Shown here in pieces: positions 23,686 through 35,600 of a DNA stretch of 64,000 nt (positions are counted from its first letter, which is position 1; every line of letters begins with the position of its first letter). The stretch is from Mercurialis annua. Its lineage: Eukaryota; Streptophyta; Magnoliopsida; Malpighiales; Euphorbiaceae. The translations under genes were made by a program, and so were the position numbers. Where the stretch lies: NCBI RefSeq assembly GCF_937616625.2, contig NC_065571.1, positions 4,156,501 through 4,220,500 of the forward strand. Reading direction: 5' to 3'. The notes below the pieces were generated by a model. It was not told the DNA's origin. It was given only the letters and a program-made list of their open reading frames with translations, and made no database searches.

Positions 23686-24475
23686 ATCAAAAAAAATTGT
23701 AGAAAGAATTAGACTTTTTATATGCACAGCACTGCCATGGGGACTTGACATTTCAACGATTGTAATGGCAAGTGGGCGTATCTGCTGAAGCTGAATATGG
23801 CATTTCAGGTTTAATTTTGTTTTCATAGTGATAGTTTTTGCTAATGTTAATGCCGCCAATTCAAATTCTATCTTCTTTTTGAGACTTAAATCTATGCTAT
23901 GTTTGTTGAAATTATTTTTCTCTTTTTTCAATATCTAGAAAATTAAAAGTAATTATTGTTTTAGTAAATCTTTTTAATTATCTTCTACAAAATGTTTGCT
24001 AAATAAGTAAAAATTTATTATGCTTTTGAAAATATTTTTGTGAAAATGACTAACACATCAATACATTATTATTTGTCAGCAGTGATATTTGAGTTTGGCT
24101 CGAGTTGAAACTCGCACGAGTAATTCAAGTTTGAACTCGATTAAATTTCTTTACATTGATCTCGATTAATATATGAATATTCCGCCTCGTTTATGCTCCT
24201 ACTAGCAGCATCGATCTTCATGTATGACATAATTATTTGATTAAAATTATACATTATTATAAAATCACTTGGTTCATCATTTTATTGAATCTTAGGTTGC
24301 ATGTTACTTATAGCGGTTGATGAATAAATTCAAATCAACGTTTTTAAGCACCGTGTGCCGCTCATTTCATCCTTGAGATATTAATAAGTCTATCTCTATT
24401 CCAGAAGTTAAATACTTTTGGAAGCTGATAAAATTGTATTATTAGTAAAAATGGTCTTCAATTATACTATATCAA
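23686..24475. other. 3' flank of hAT-derived copy 2
   Basis: No gene. Homologous to 16800-18020 with gaps; CAGAAGTTAAATACTTTTGG at about 24402 matches about 17931. This gives a duplicated unit of about 3 kb, in direct order, offset by about 7 kb. Confidence 0.7.
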
Positions 24476-24795
24476 AAAGAGAAATCATACAAGTGAAGCT
24501 TGAAAGTAATGTTTTAAGAACCGGTATGGATTGGCCGGTTCAACCTATTCGACTATGATTGAATTTCAGTCTAGTTTGATTTTTTTTTAAATACAATTCA
24601 ATATCTTCGAACCAAGAAAATACTGCAAAAATCAGAAATTATTTAACGGATTAAACTATAAAAATCATTTAGTTTTTATTTAATAGTTAAAATATGATCT
24701 ATTAATTAGTTTTTGATTTTTTAATTTATTTGCTTGTTATAATCTCACACATACACACATGCACGCACACGTGCGTGTGTGTATATATATCTATG

Positions 24796-25574
24796 TCTAT
24801 ACTATATATAAAAGCACGGATGGGGGGGACGGACAAATTTACTGAATAATCCTTTTCAGTTTACTACTAAATAAATGTTTTATAGTCATTAACTAATTAG
24901 TTATTTAATTAATCACTATCATAATTAAAGTTCTAATTAGAATAGGTAGCTAAATAATCTCCAATTTAGTTTTAATTATAAGTTATAAATAAAGATAGCT
25001 AAATTCTTGTAAAACTCAAAATCTAACTATTAGTTTCATTACGTTTTATATTTTAAAACAAATGTTTACCATTATGGTTTCCTATTTATAATAGATATAC
25101 ATAATCCGTTATAAAGGTTTTTAGTGAGTTGTGGTTTAATGATTAGAAGTTTGCCTCCTTCTACAGTTCAAAGTCTTACAAATAAATTTTTCATTGCATA
25201 TCTTAACTTTGATCTCTTTCTTAAAAAAAATATTTTCAATTTGCTCATTAATTCTTTTTAATTAACTAATATATAACTTATAATAAAACTAAAGATGACA
25301 TCAGGTGTAGTTTATTTCAAGGAAAATTTAGTTTTATATTAATATGTGTATTTATGAGTTTTCAATTTACGGAAATTATATATTTAATTTTATTATTCTC
25401 ATTTTCAATTATTCTTATTATAAAATAAAGATAAAAATTTAGTTATATATTATTAAATTAATTTTATGTCGATTATAATTAAAATTAATTAATATAATTG
25501 TAATATATTTAATTAATACATAAAGCGATGAGTTATACTACGAGCCACGTGCATAGCACGTAACGCGAAACTAG
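24796..25574 (+). mobile_element. Non-autonomous Helitron, forward
   Basis: Starts TCTATACTATATATAAAAGC, ACGGAT and 7 G. Ends with GAGCCACGTGCATAGCACGT (palindrome ACGTGC-ATA-GCACGT), AACGCGAAA and CTAG, followed by T. Same family as the two at 18277-21144. 779 bp, no coding content. The base before TC is G rather than the usual A. Confidence 0.83.
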
Positions 25575-25595
25575 TATATAGAAAGGGTATATACA

Positions 25596-25969
25596 TATTC
25601 TTTAGGCCAAATGTCTTAAAAAGGCCAAATCTTTTATAAAAGTTTCATAAAAGTCCTGACTTTTCAATTTTGTCGATTTTGGCCAAAAACAAATTATTTG
25701 GTTTCAATTGTGGCCAACTCTCAATTTGATTTCAATTTGCCTATGTGGAGCCTATGTGACGCCTATGTGGCATGCCAAATATTGAAAGGTCAGGACTTTT
25801 GTGAAACCAAATAATCCATTTTTGGCCAAAATCGACAAAAGTGAAAGGTCATGACTTTTGTGAAACCAAATAATCAATTTTTGCCAAAATCGACAAAATT
25901 AAAAGGTCAGGACTTTGTGAAACTTTTGTGAAAAATTTGGCCTTTTTACAACATTTGGTCTATTCTTTA
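25596..25969. mobile_element. Mutator-type MITE, family GGCCAAAT, copy 1
   Basis: Element 25605-25960 (356 bp) starts GGCCAAATGTCTTAAAAAGG and ends with its inverse; TATTCTTTA flanks both sides (25596-25604, 25961-25969). The right arm contains a repeated block of about 60 bp (GACTTTTGTGAAACCAAATA twice). The arms would fold into one long hairpin. Sister of 26523-26870. Confidence 0.88.
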
Positions 25970-26513
25970 TGTTAGATAAGTATCTTTATGTTACATAAGT
26001 ATTTTTATTTTTTTTATCGAACTTGCTGAATTCGTACACCATTTGGGTTTAAAATAATATTTGTAAAAATGGGAATGAATTTATTTAATAATTCATTTGA
26101 TAATAAACATGGTCAATTTTATAAAAGTTAAATACAATTGTACTATTTAAAAAAAAAATTATTTGAAATCAAATACTATATCTTTAGTCTATTACTCTAG
26201 AGTGTTTATTGTCACATCAATATGTATGATCGATCCACACAACATTTATTTCCTCAGTCAATTCTTCCATTCATTAATTGGTAGACTGAAAGAATGAAAC
26301 AAAAACACAAGTAATTACTAGAAACCCTTGAGTATTACAATAAATAGGATTAGGACATCATTTTCTTGAGGAGCAAAAAAAAAAGAACTAACGAAAATAA
26401 CGTTCAGTGATGGAAACCATTCACAGGTTTACTCGAATCCGGTTGCTGTTTATTTTATTTTTTAAAGAACGTAAAATTTATAGAAATACAAGACTCAGAT
26501 AGAGGTTGAGTAA

Positions 26514-26879
26514 TTTTTAAATGGCCAAATGTTATAAAAAGGCCAAACCTTTCACAAAAATTTCACAAAAATCCTGATTTTTCAATTTTGCCGATTTTGG
26601 CCAAAAACAGATTATTTGGTTTCAATTGTGGCCAACTCTCAATTTGATTTCAATTTACCTATGTGGCGCCTATTTGGCATGCATATATACTGAAAGGTTA
26701 GGACTTTTCTGAAACCAAATAATCCATTTTTGGCCAAAATCGACAAAATTGAAAGTTCAGGACTTTTGTGAAACCAAATAATCAGTTTTTGACCAAAATT
26801 GATAAAATTGAAAGGTCAGGAATTTTGTGAAACTTTTATAAAAGGTCTGGCTTTTTTACGATATTTGGCCTTTTTAAAT
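26514..26879. mobile_element. Mutator-type MITE, family GGCCAAAT, copy 2
   Basis: Element 26523-26870 (348 bp) starts GGCCAAATGTTATAAAAAGG and is closely similar to copy 1 throughout, including the duplicated block in the right arm. TTTTTAAAT flanks both sides (26514-26522, 26871-26879). Confidence 0.88.
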
Positions 26880-28437
26880 AGACTAAATAGTCTACATGTT
26901 ATTTAGTCCGAACTAAATAGAAATTATGATTTTTTTTATAATTAGGGGAGAAGAGAATGCTTGTTAGAGGAATCGATTCAAAGTTTAGCAAATTGCCGCC
27001 AGCACTTATACTATTTAAGCTATATTTCATTGATAAAAAAAACCTATATAATTAAATTAAAATTAAAGGTGCAACATATGTAAAGATATGTAATGAAATG
27101 GCTGACAGAAAAAGCATAACCTACCAACAAAATAACAAATGGGTTCCTCTTCTTCAGTTTTGGCTCCTTCTCTAACCGACATCCTATAATTTTCCAATTA
27201 ATTTTAATTATTTTACATCAAAACTGCAATTCATTTATATGATTATTTTTGTCATTAATCCTCTTCATATGAACCCGTGACACTCTCCCGTGAACTCTTA
27301 CCTTACACGTGTCCCTTTCTATCGTCTTTGTCATCTTAACCTTTCATGTGAATTCATGTTGGAACTTGATTTTGCTTCATGACATCACATCCACATGTTC
27401 ATCTTGTTAACCAATAATATGAGATCACTGGTCCACTTCATGCCGAAAAACCAGCTAGCCACTAATAAAGCGCGTGCTGGAGCGTGTACTTAGCCACCTG
27501 GCGCTGCAAAACACCACAAATATTTGTAATTGAAAGAAAATTGTGAAAATCCAAAGCTTAATATACCCGTGAGAGATCACACGTGACAGATTAAGACAAA
27601 CTAAATAGCGTATAGCCGACGTGCATGGAATGGAATCATTTTTTTTTATATTTATATTCTACTTGAACAATGTATTATTAGTTGTTGGTGCATTTTATTT
27701 GGCTGCACATTAATTTTAGGATGCAACAAAATCATATTCTTCTGATCTAGGCTTGGAGGGAGACGGAAAGCTGCTAGAAGGGAGATAGAGAAATTTAGAG
27801 TAAAATCCTTTCTTTTTTCAGTTCCGTGAAGTGAAATTGTATCGTATTTTTACATTAAAAGTAGATTGATTGTGCAACGAATCACAATTTTCTTCCCAAA
27901 CTCAAAGAAAAACCACCTTAAATAAGAGTACAACCCTTAATTTTTGGATGCAAGGCAAAGGTTTTTACCACTAGAATGTGCAAGCGAAATTATATCATAT
28001 ATCACTTCGTTAGAGAAGTTGCCGAACTACTACGATCTGTAGATTCTCCTCCATATATATGTATATATCCAATTCTAACGGAAATAGAAGCAAGTCACTT
28101 CAATCTTTACTTGTAGTTGTACTTATTTTAGTTTTAACTTATATAGCGATCAGACTTTCTATAAATATACGCCAAACACAATGTTCCTAGTTGAAATAAA
28201 AATTCTAAACAAATTTGTTGGTATTTAAATTTGTTTGTCCATAAAAATTGACCCGAACTTATTTGACCATAATTTTGCATTGAAAAGTGTAAAAATATTT
28301 AAATGAAAAGTTAAAATTGGATGAGAACTTATACTTATTTTAGACATTTTTCGTTCAGGACATCTTTTAATTGCTTCTTTACATAAGTTAAAATTACATA
28401 ACTAAGTACTAACTCAATTTTTTTTAAATCACAATAA
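26880..28437. other. Intergenic AT-rich stretch, nothing recognised
   Basis: No open frame above background and no RNA gene. A somewhat GC-richer patch near 27280-27500 has no coding frame that I could support. Confidence 0.5.
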
Positions 28438-28700
28438 CACTACAACAAAAATGATCTATTGTATCATGCAACAAATGTTACTTAATGCTAAAAAAACATT
28501 ATTTAAAGTTTATACCAACATTTTTCACAAATGTCACTAAAATGTTACATTAGCCGGTGTCGTTAGGTGTTTAAATGACATTTAATACAAATGTTTGTAG
28601 CCATCTATAGTGTCATTTAAAATATTTATTGTGACATATATTAAATATTATTATCACTATCTATAGTAATATTCATTAAATGTTACAACAATTATTATTG
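28438..28700 (+). mobile_element. CACTA (En/Spm-like) element end
   Basis: CACTACAACAAAAATG at 28438 fits the terminus of plant CACTA elements, followed by subterminal repeats of AAATGTTAC / ATTTAAATG types. No opposite end was located, so this is a fragment or its partner has diverged. Confidence 0.45.
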
Positions 28701-29496
28701 AACGAACTATTTTTTATTTATATTTTATGAAATGTTAGTTACTGAAAGGTAAAAAGATTGATGTGTTTCAATAGAGTAAGCTAACAATATTTAATAGACA
28801 ACATCATATGTAGCAAAATTAATTGATAATATAAAGGATGGTGAAAATATAAGAATTTTTATTGAAAAAATATTTGAAACTTGGTGCAAAAAATCAATCA
28901 AATTTATAGAATCTTTAAGAGATAACTGTCCATAATGATTTTAATTCATTTCTACATGAAATAACAGCTTATAACCTAAACACAACTTATAGCTGAACTA
29001 AATAAATAGATTATAAACTCTTCTTCAAGGATCAATGGTTTTAATGTACCATGTAAAAATAATTTGTTATCCTGGCATTTGTATATATACAGTTAAACTG
29101 ATAATTTAATAATGTTTTGTATAAAAAAGAGAAAAATAATAATAATAATGGATGATCTCGTGAATGATATAATTGTAATGTTGGAGTGGAGGAGCTAGGC
29201 TTCTTTTCTGAAAATTATATGGCTAGAAATAAAGTAGGGTAAATTACAAATGATGAGGAGTCACGAGAGCAGTCTATCTACATTTACACCACTAAAATAT
29301 GCAACACCTACCTCTCTCTCTTTTATTTTTGTCATAATAAATAAATCCATAAACAGAAGAAGAATAAGAATTTATGTACATTATTATTGTTATTATTGGT
29401 GATGTAATAGCTAACTATGGTTTTAAAAGAAATTGACAATGAGTAATTTCATTTTCAATGTGAAAACTATAATAGATTAAGGATTTGGAAAAGCAT
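28701..29496. other. Intergenic AT-rich stretch, nothing recognised
   Basis: Low-complexity AT-rich DNA without a supported gene or element border. Confidence 0.5.
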
Positions 29497-30045
29497 ATGG
29501 AGATTTTTTTATTTGTCTTCTCTCTCCACGTAGGACAATTCATATATGAAATTAAAAAAGAGCCGAAATAAGACGTTAGTTATGAATAATAAATTTAGTC
29601 ATTTGAAAATTGTCAAGTATTTTAACTTTTTTTTATTTGAACCTTCATATGCTTACCGTAGTAGCAACAGCACATGTACTATCTTGTACAGGTGAACCTG
29701 AGAAAAGAAAGAAACAAAAAATATTACCACAATTAAACAAATTTATATTACATTCATCTAGATCATGAAGTTTGTAAATTTATATTACATTCATCTAGAT
29801 CATGAAGTTTTTTTTTTCCGTCAACTAACTAATTGACAGAGAAAATTTGACAGAAAGCTCTAATCCGGGGAAAACAAATTTCTTATTAGACTTATGCGTA
29901 TGAAGATTTTTTTTATCTGTCTTCCTCTCCACGTAGGATAATTCAGATATGAAATTAAAAAGGAGCGGAAATAAGACGTTAGATATAAATAATAAATTTA
30001 GTCATTTAAAAAATTCAACTATTTGATTTTTTTATTTGAACCTTT
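29497..30045. repeat. Dispersed direct repeat of about 150 bp, plus a 37-bp tandem duplication between the copies
   Basis: 29497-29650 and 29898-30045 share CTCTCCACGTAGGA(C/T)AATTCA, GAAATTAAAAA(A/G)GAGC and AATAAATTTAGTCATTT in the same order. Between them ATTTATATTACATTCATCTA, GATCATGAAGTTT is present twice in tandem (from 29741 and 29778). The element class is unknown. Confidence 0.75.
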
Positions 30046-31039
30046 TAAAAATAAAATTTTAACACAATCTTGATAAATATAAATTAATCGTAGCTAGTTG
30101 CTCAAATTTTTCAAAAAAGTACAAAATACTTCTTTATATTTATGACCGAATTTTTACTACCAAAATTGATGTTTTTTTAAAGAAAAGGTAGAAACAAATT
30201 ATTTTTAAGTTATTATGCATGGAGAATAAGTAACTATTAATAAATTGGTGATGTAATAGGTAGATAATAAGTGATATCTCCATCCAAAATTGATAGAATT
30301 ATTTGATTAGTTTTTTTCCTTAAAATTATACTAACTACCTAAAATATTCTTATGAATTGATTAATTAATTCATTATATCAATGCACTTTCATCAAATAGA
30401 GATTTAAAATGATTCATAAAATGCACATAAACGTATTTTTTAATATTGAAATTATTACAAAATAATATATTAATTAATATTATTCTCAAAGCCATAATCA
30501 ATTTAATTAGTTGACTGAAATTAATTCAATCAAATATATTTAATTAATTAATTTCTAAAAATTAAAACAAACTTATAATTTATAACATCCAAAAGGTATA
30601 TTAATTAGTGTTTGAATAGAATTAATAAGGAGATGAAGGTTTATGTGTTCTTTCTGTAATATGGAAATTGCTACAATGTGGCTCTCTTCATATATGCACT
30701 CCCTGCCTTATAAGTTATAACAATGTGTCCAAAATTGATTCTTGCTTGCATCTATCATATGCTTGAGTTACTACCTAATTATATATATGTTCGTGCCCAC
30801 TCGGCCTCTCTTTCGCCTTTAAAAAGAATCAGCCACACTAGCTAGTGAGTAATGTAATTGGTCAATGCATTAATTAAGGTTGTTTTTGTAGAGATATGTG
30901 TATACAAAGACCTGCCTTTTTTTTTATAAGGAGGGACCATGCATCACTAAGCCAAAGAACCCTAGTCTTTTTTATGTAATCAGCAATTGATTTTAATAGA
31001 AAAAAACGGTAATTGATGTCGTCTCTATTGATCGGATGT
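30046..31039. other. Intergenic AT-rich stretch, nothing recognised
   Basis: No supported gene or element border was seen. Confidence 0.5.
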
Positions 31040-31521
31040 TTAAATTATTATATCGTAACATACAATTTTTAGGCTAACAGATTAGCAATGTAAAAAAGTC
31101 GTCGTTAAAAAACCAGTCTTGTAATGACGGTTTTCTGATGGAAACTGTTGACGGTCACATTACATCGATAATTTGTCGGTGGTATTATATGACAATTTGT
31201 CCAAATTCTTTTGCCGACGGTAATCTGTCAATAAAATTATTATAAAAAATGGACGCCTACTTGGCGCAATATTCCCGACAATATTATTTTTTGATAATTA
31301 AGGAGGGAAATAACGTTTGTGGGAGAAATTAAACCGACAACCTAACAGTTTGCTGCACAATCTTTTTACCATTTGATCTATAGCTAATTGATATATACCA
31401 GTCAAAATTACCAAAAGAAAATAAGTCCATTGGTTCATTTGTCCATAATGGTGTATATTATTGACGGACATTATGTAGGTCCGCAAAATCCATCGGCAAT
31501 TTCTTGGTTTTTAGTAGAGTG
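31040..31521 (-). mobile_element. CACTA-like element remnant
   Basis: The right edge reads, on the minus strand, CACTCTACTAAAAACCAAG, AAATTGCCGATGG, resembling CACTACTAAAAACC termini. Copies of GACGG / CCGTC and CGACGG (31118, 31151, 31215, 31464) are scattered inside, as in CACTA subterminal zones. The left border is unclear. Confidence 0.45.
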
Positions 31522-31972
31522 TCGCGTACCAGTTGTACAGTAAGAACATGCAGTAGTGTATAACCTTGCAGATCACATAGCTCCAGCCGGCCTCCCAGCC
31601 TATGAATTTGAAGTTCTTCTTTGTTGTCGGTCAGTGGAAATGAAATTTTTATAATTCTATGGTGTGAATAAGTTCACTTACAAAAATTTAATAAAAAGGA
31701 ATTGGCACTCTACTCTAGGAATCAAGGACCTCAAAACCAGTTTGTAGATGGAAATGTGGTTGCTAGCCGAATAAAACCAACGCTATAACATCCAAAACGA
31801 CAATTAATTTTGAGTAGAAGTGGAAAATGGACCACATAAAACGACAACTGCATCAAGCACCAGAAACCCAACATCCTTCCAAAACCTTTCTCTTCAGTTC
31901 TCTTCCTCTACTAAATGACATTCAATTCTAATGTGACGCGTGTCGTGACTATAGTTTCACTGTTGTTCGTAT

Positions 31973-32536
31973 TTAAAAATAGGATAATTTTCACTAATTG
32001 TCCCTGAACTTTCTCCTCTCTCTGCCTGTCATCCTTAAACTTTAATTCTCACTTTAACTGTCTCTAAACTTTTATTTAATAATTCGATTACCATATAGCG
32101 CCGGTATATCCTAATACTGTTAGTTTTAGACTAAAAATCTAAAATTTTATGACTATGATTGTCATTATAATTATTAATTAAATAATCATTATTATTGGTT
32201 AAGTATTCTTATTTAATTTATTTATACATATATATAAATATACCAATTTTATATGACATGTATTGATTTGTTATTGGTGTTTATTTAATACACGAGGCTA
32301 TTTGCATGATAAGAAAATAAAAAAGTTTAGCCATATAAGTATACACATCATCAAATGGACTATAAATTCAGATGCCACTTAAGCAAAAACCAAATGTTAG
32401 AAAAAATTAATAGCACAAACAACCAAATTATTTAAATAAAAATTTAGGAGCAATTGTGATACGAATTAAAGTTTATGTACTCCGAAAAGAGAGAAGAAAG
32501 TTCAGGAACAGATAGTAAAAGTTAGCCATAAAAATA
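31973..32536. mobile_element. Mutator-type MITE in the polygalacturonase promoter
   Basis: Element 31982-32527 (546 bp). The left arm starts GGATAATTTTCACTAATTGT, CCCTGAAC. The right arm inverse reads GGCTAACTTTTACTATCTGT, TCCTGAAC, and pairing continues for about 100 bp. The flanks TTAAAAATA (31973-31981) and ATAAAAATA (32528-32536) match at 8 of 9 bases. It ends 16 bp before the probable TATA box of the next gene. Confidence 0.75.
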
Positions 32537-32543
32537 TGAAGCC

Positions 32544-32550
32544 TATAAAT
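32544..32550 (+). promoter_or_regulatory. Probable TATA box of the polygalacturonase gene
   Basis: TATAAAT in the context GCCTATAAATGG lies 127 bp before the ATG, followed by a CT-rich leader (CTCACCATCCTCC) typical of plant 5' UTRs. Confidence 0.5.
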
Positions 32551-32676
32551 GGTCCCTCCTTATAACCAATATTAATTGACATAATTCTCTCACCATCCTC
32601 CATTAAATTCAACATTCTCCTCATTTCAAATCATACCACTTCACTTCTTCTCTATAGACTCCTCTCTACAATTCTA

Positions 32677-35600
32677 ATGGACCTCATTATTCACAGGCTG
32701 CTACTAATTTCCATTGCTGTAATTTTTCTTCTTGTTCTTCAGAATTCAGTCCATGTACAAGGACGATACCACTACCACAAACCAAAACCAAAATCCTCCA
32801 AAGATACATCTCCATCTCCTGTACAACAGCCTTCTGTTCCTGCAATGCCTAATCCTACGGTTCCGTCTGACCCGTATCCGAATGATCCTGGTAGTAATAG
32901 CTCCACTTCTGACTGCATTTTTGATGTCACCTCTTATGGAGCGGTTGGCGACGGCTCTACTGATGACACTGACGCTTTCGTGGCAGCTTGGAAAGCTGCC
33001 TGCGCGGTGGAATCAGCCGTCGTTTTGGCTCCTTCTGGTTATTCTTTTATGATCACTTCTACCATTTTCTCTGGACCTTGCCAGCCGGGACTCGTGTTTC
33101 AGGTGAACATTTGATTTTTAAAAAAATTATATGGACTTTTATGAAAGAAAAATATATTTAGTCATCAAATTAAATTTTACTTATAACGATCAAATGACTA
33201 AATCAACTAATGTAGTAAACTGTCCGAGTATAATTTTTATACAAATCAAGAAAAAGTAATTATTTTAATTTACACTTGAAGATTTTTAATAAGTAACGAT
33301 TAATTAAAGTTGTTTTTGTTTTGTGTTTGTAATGATAAGATTGATGGATGCCTAATGCCGCCTGACGGGCCTGATTCATGGCCGGAGAAGCAGAGTAAAA
33401 AGCAATGGCTCGTGTTTTATAGACTTAACGATATGACTCTTACCGGCAATGGAACTATCGAAGGCAATGGCGAGAAATGGTGGGATCTTCCCTGTAAACC
33501 TCACCGGGTATGGCACAAAAACTTGTCGAGTGCTACAATTTTAAGTGTATCATTTAATTTCCGAAATTTTATATTTATAGTAAGAGTATACTCTTATATT
33601 ATGTTGTTTCGTCATTTTCTGTTTTAGCGTTTTTTCGATTTTAACGTTTGCTTGGAATTTGATTTCAGGGTACTAATGAAGGGTTATCATCAAAACAGCC
33701 ATGCGATAGCCCTACAGTAAGTCAAAATTAAAGACATTAAAAAATTGATAATTTTGACCTTTATGGTTAACTTATTTTTGTTTTGGGTTGTTTGAAATTC
33801 AGATGATTCGGTTCTTCATGAGCTCAAATTTAGTAGTGAGTGGATTAAGTATCGAAAACAGCCCTCAATTTCACATGAAATTTGATGGGTGTGAAGGAGT
33901 TTTAATAGAGCAGCTGTCAATTTCTTCTCCTAAATTGAGCCCAAACACGGACGGCATCCACTTAGAAAATACAAAAAGCGTAGGAATTTATAATTCCATG
34001 ATTAGCAATGGTAATTACTACTATTATGATTAATTATAGTGACAGTACTAAAAATTAATTAATGATGCATAATAATACCTTGATTTGAACAGGTGATGAT
34101 TGCATTTCAATAGGAACAGGATGTTCTAATGTTGATATAGAGGGTGTTACCTGCGGGCCTAGTCACGGGATTAGGTACATTTTTCTCTCTTTTATTAATT
34201 GAAAATGATGTCTTGGCTGTATTAACTACCACTTTTTACCTGTTATGGGCCCGACTTGGACCAGTTTGTGCCGGGCCCAATTTATTTTTGGGGTCCAAAA
34301 ATTGAATCAAGTCTAACTAAATTTGAGCTGAAACTTTTGATCCAAAATTGATTTGATACTGCAGAAGTGATTTGATTTTTCGGTTCGATTTGATTTTAAA
34401 TATATAAACCTTTAGTTAAGTTTTAATGCAAACCAAACTAAATTAAAAAAAATAATTCTTCAACCGAGCTAATTTGTTATGTTTGGTTCAGTTTAAAATC
34501 TTTATATTGCCGTAAATTTAGTTCGTTTTGATTCGGTACAGTTACAACTAAATGTACATTTCCTATGGTTGTTGTATATGAAAATTTGAGTCTATCTCAG
34601 GCTTAGGTTGAATTTTGCATTCCGTGAAAATTCAGCTCATATATTAAATTTATTCTGGTCTTAATATCACAATTTTTTAGAATTATATATTAATTTTAAT
34701 CAAAAATAAAAATAATAATTCAAAGGCGTATTTAAGAAAAGGTAGACCTAATATGAACTCATATTCGAGCCTTATCAATTAACTGTACCCCGAGGCGAAA
34801 TTACGGTTGAGTCAAAACTTTTTTAGAAAAATTTTCTTCTAACTTTTGGATTTTTATATAAGGCCTAATATCTTAAAAAACTCCGACCTTTTAGCCCCTT
34901 TTCAACTGACGTTGAAAATTTGTCAATTTTACCCTATTTTGCATTTTTGTGTTTCAATTGTACCCTGAAAAATTAAATTAACGTCTTTTGCGTTTGAAAA
35001 TTTGTTTAAAACATTCTCCATATCTCGCATATATTAATTGTATATTTTTAAAATTTATTTAAATTTAGTTAAATTAATTAAAAAATTAAATTAGTGTTAA
35101 TTTGATTATGGTTTTTAGTTAGTTTTTAAAAATAAAGGACTTATTTGTACTTTTTTGAATAAAAAAGAATTTAATTTCATGTTTAGACTTAATTAATTGA
35201 ATGATTTCATCATTTAAATAAAAAAATTAACAAAAATTAAAATATTGGGGTACAATTGAAAACGGAAAATTCAAAAGTGGGTAAAATTGACAAATTTTCA
35301 ACGTCAGGGTGGAATTGAAAAAAAGTTTAAAGGTGAGGGGTTTTTGAGTGATTAGGCCTTTATATAATTAGTCCCTTCAAACCTTTTTTTATGAAAAAAA
35401 TTCCTTTAAGTTTAGAATTTTGTACAATTAGCTCCCTTATCAAATTTGAAACGAACCTTGGTGATTATTCTACAGCATTGGAAGCCTAGGAGTGCACAAC
35501 TCAGAGGCATGCGTATCAAACATAACAGTAAGCAACGCAATGATAAGAGACTCCGACAACGGAGTAAGAATCAAGACGTGGCAAGGCGGAACGGGCTGCG

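Noticed and set aside
25596..26879. Regularly spaced repeats as a CRISPR-like array
   Set aside because: Only two units, each with inverted arms and its own target duplication; this is plant nuclear DNA.
34380..34520. hAT or pararetroviral origin for the GGTTCGATTTG-rich stretch in the polygalacturonase intron
   Set aside because: Such GGTTYGRTTTG words are widespread low-complexity plant repeats; no termini or coding remnants were seen.
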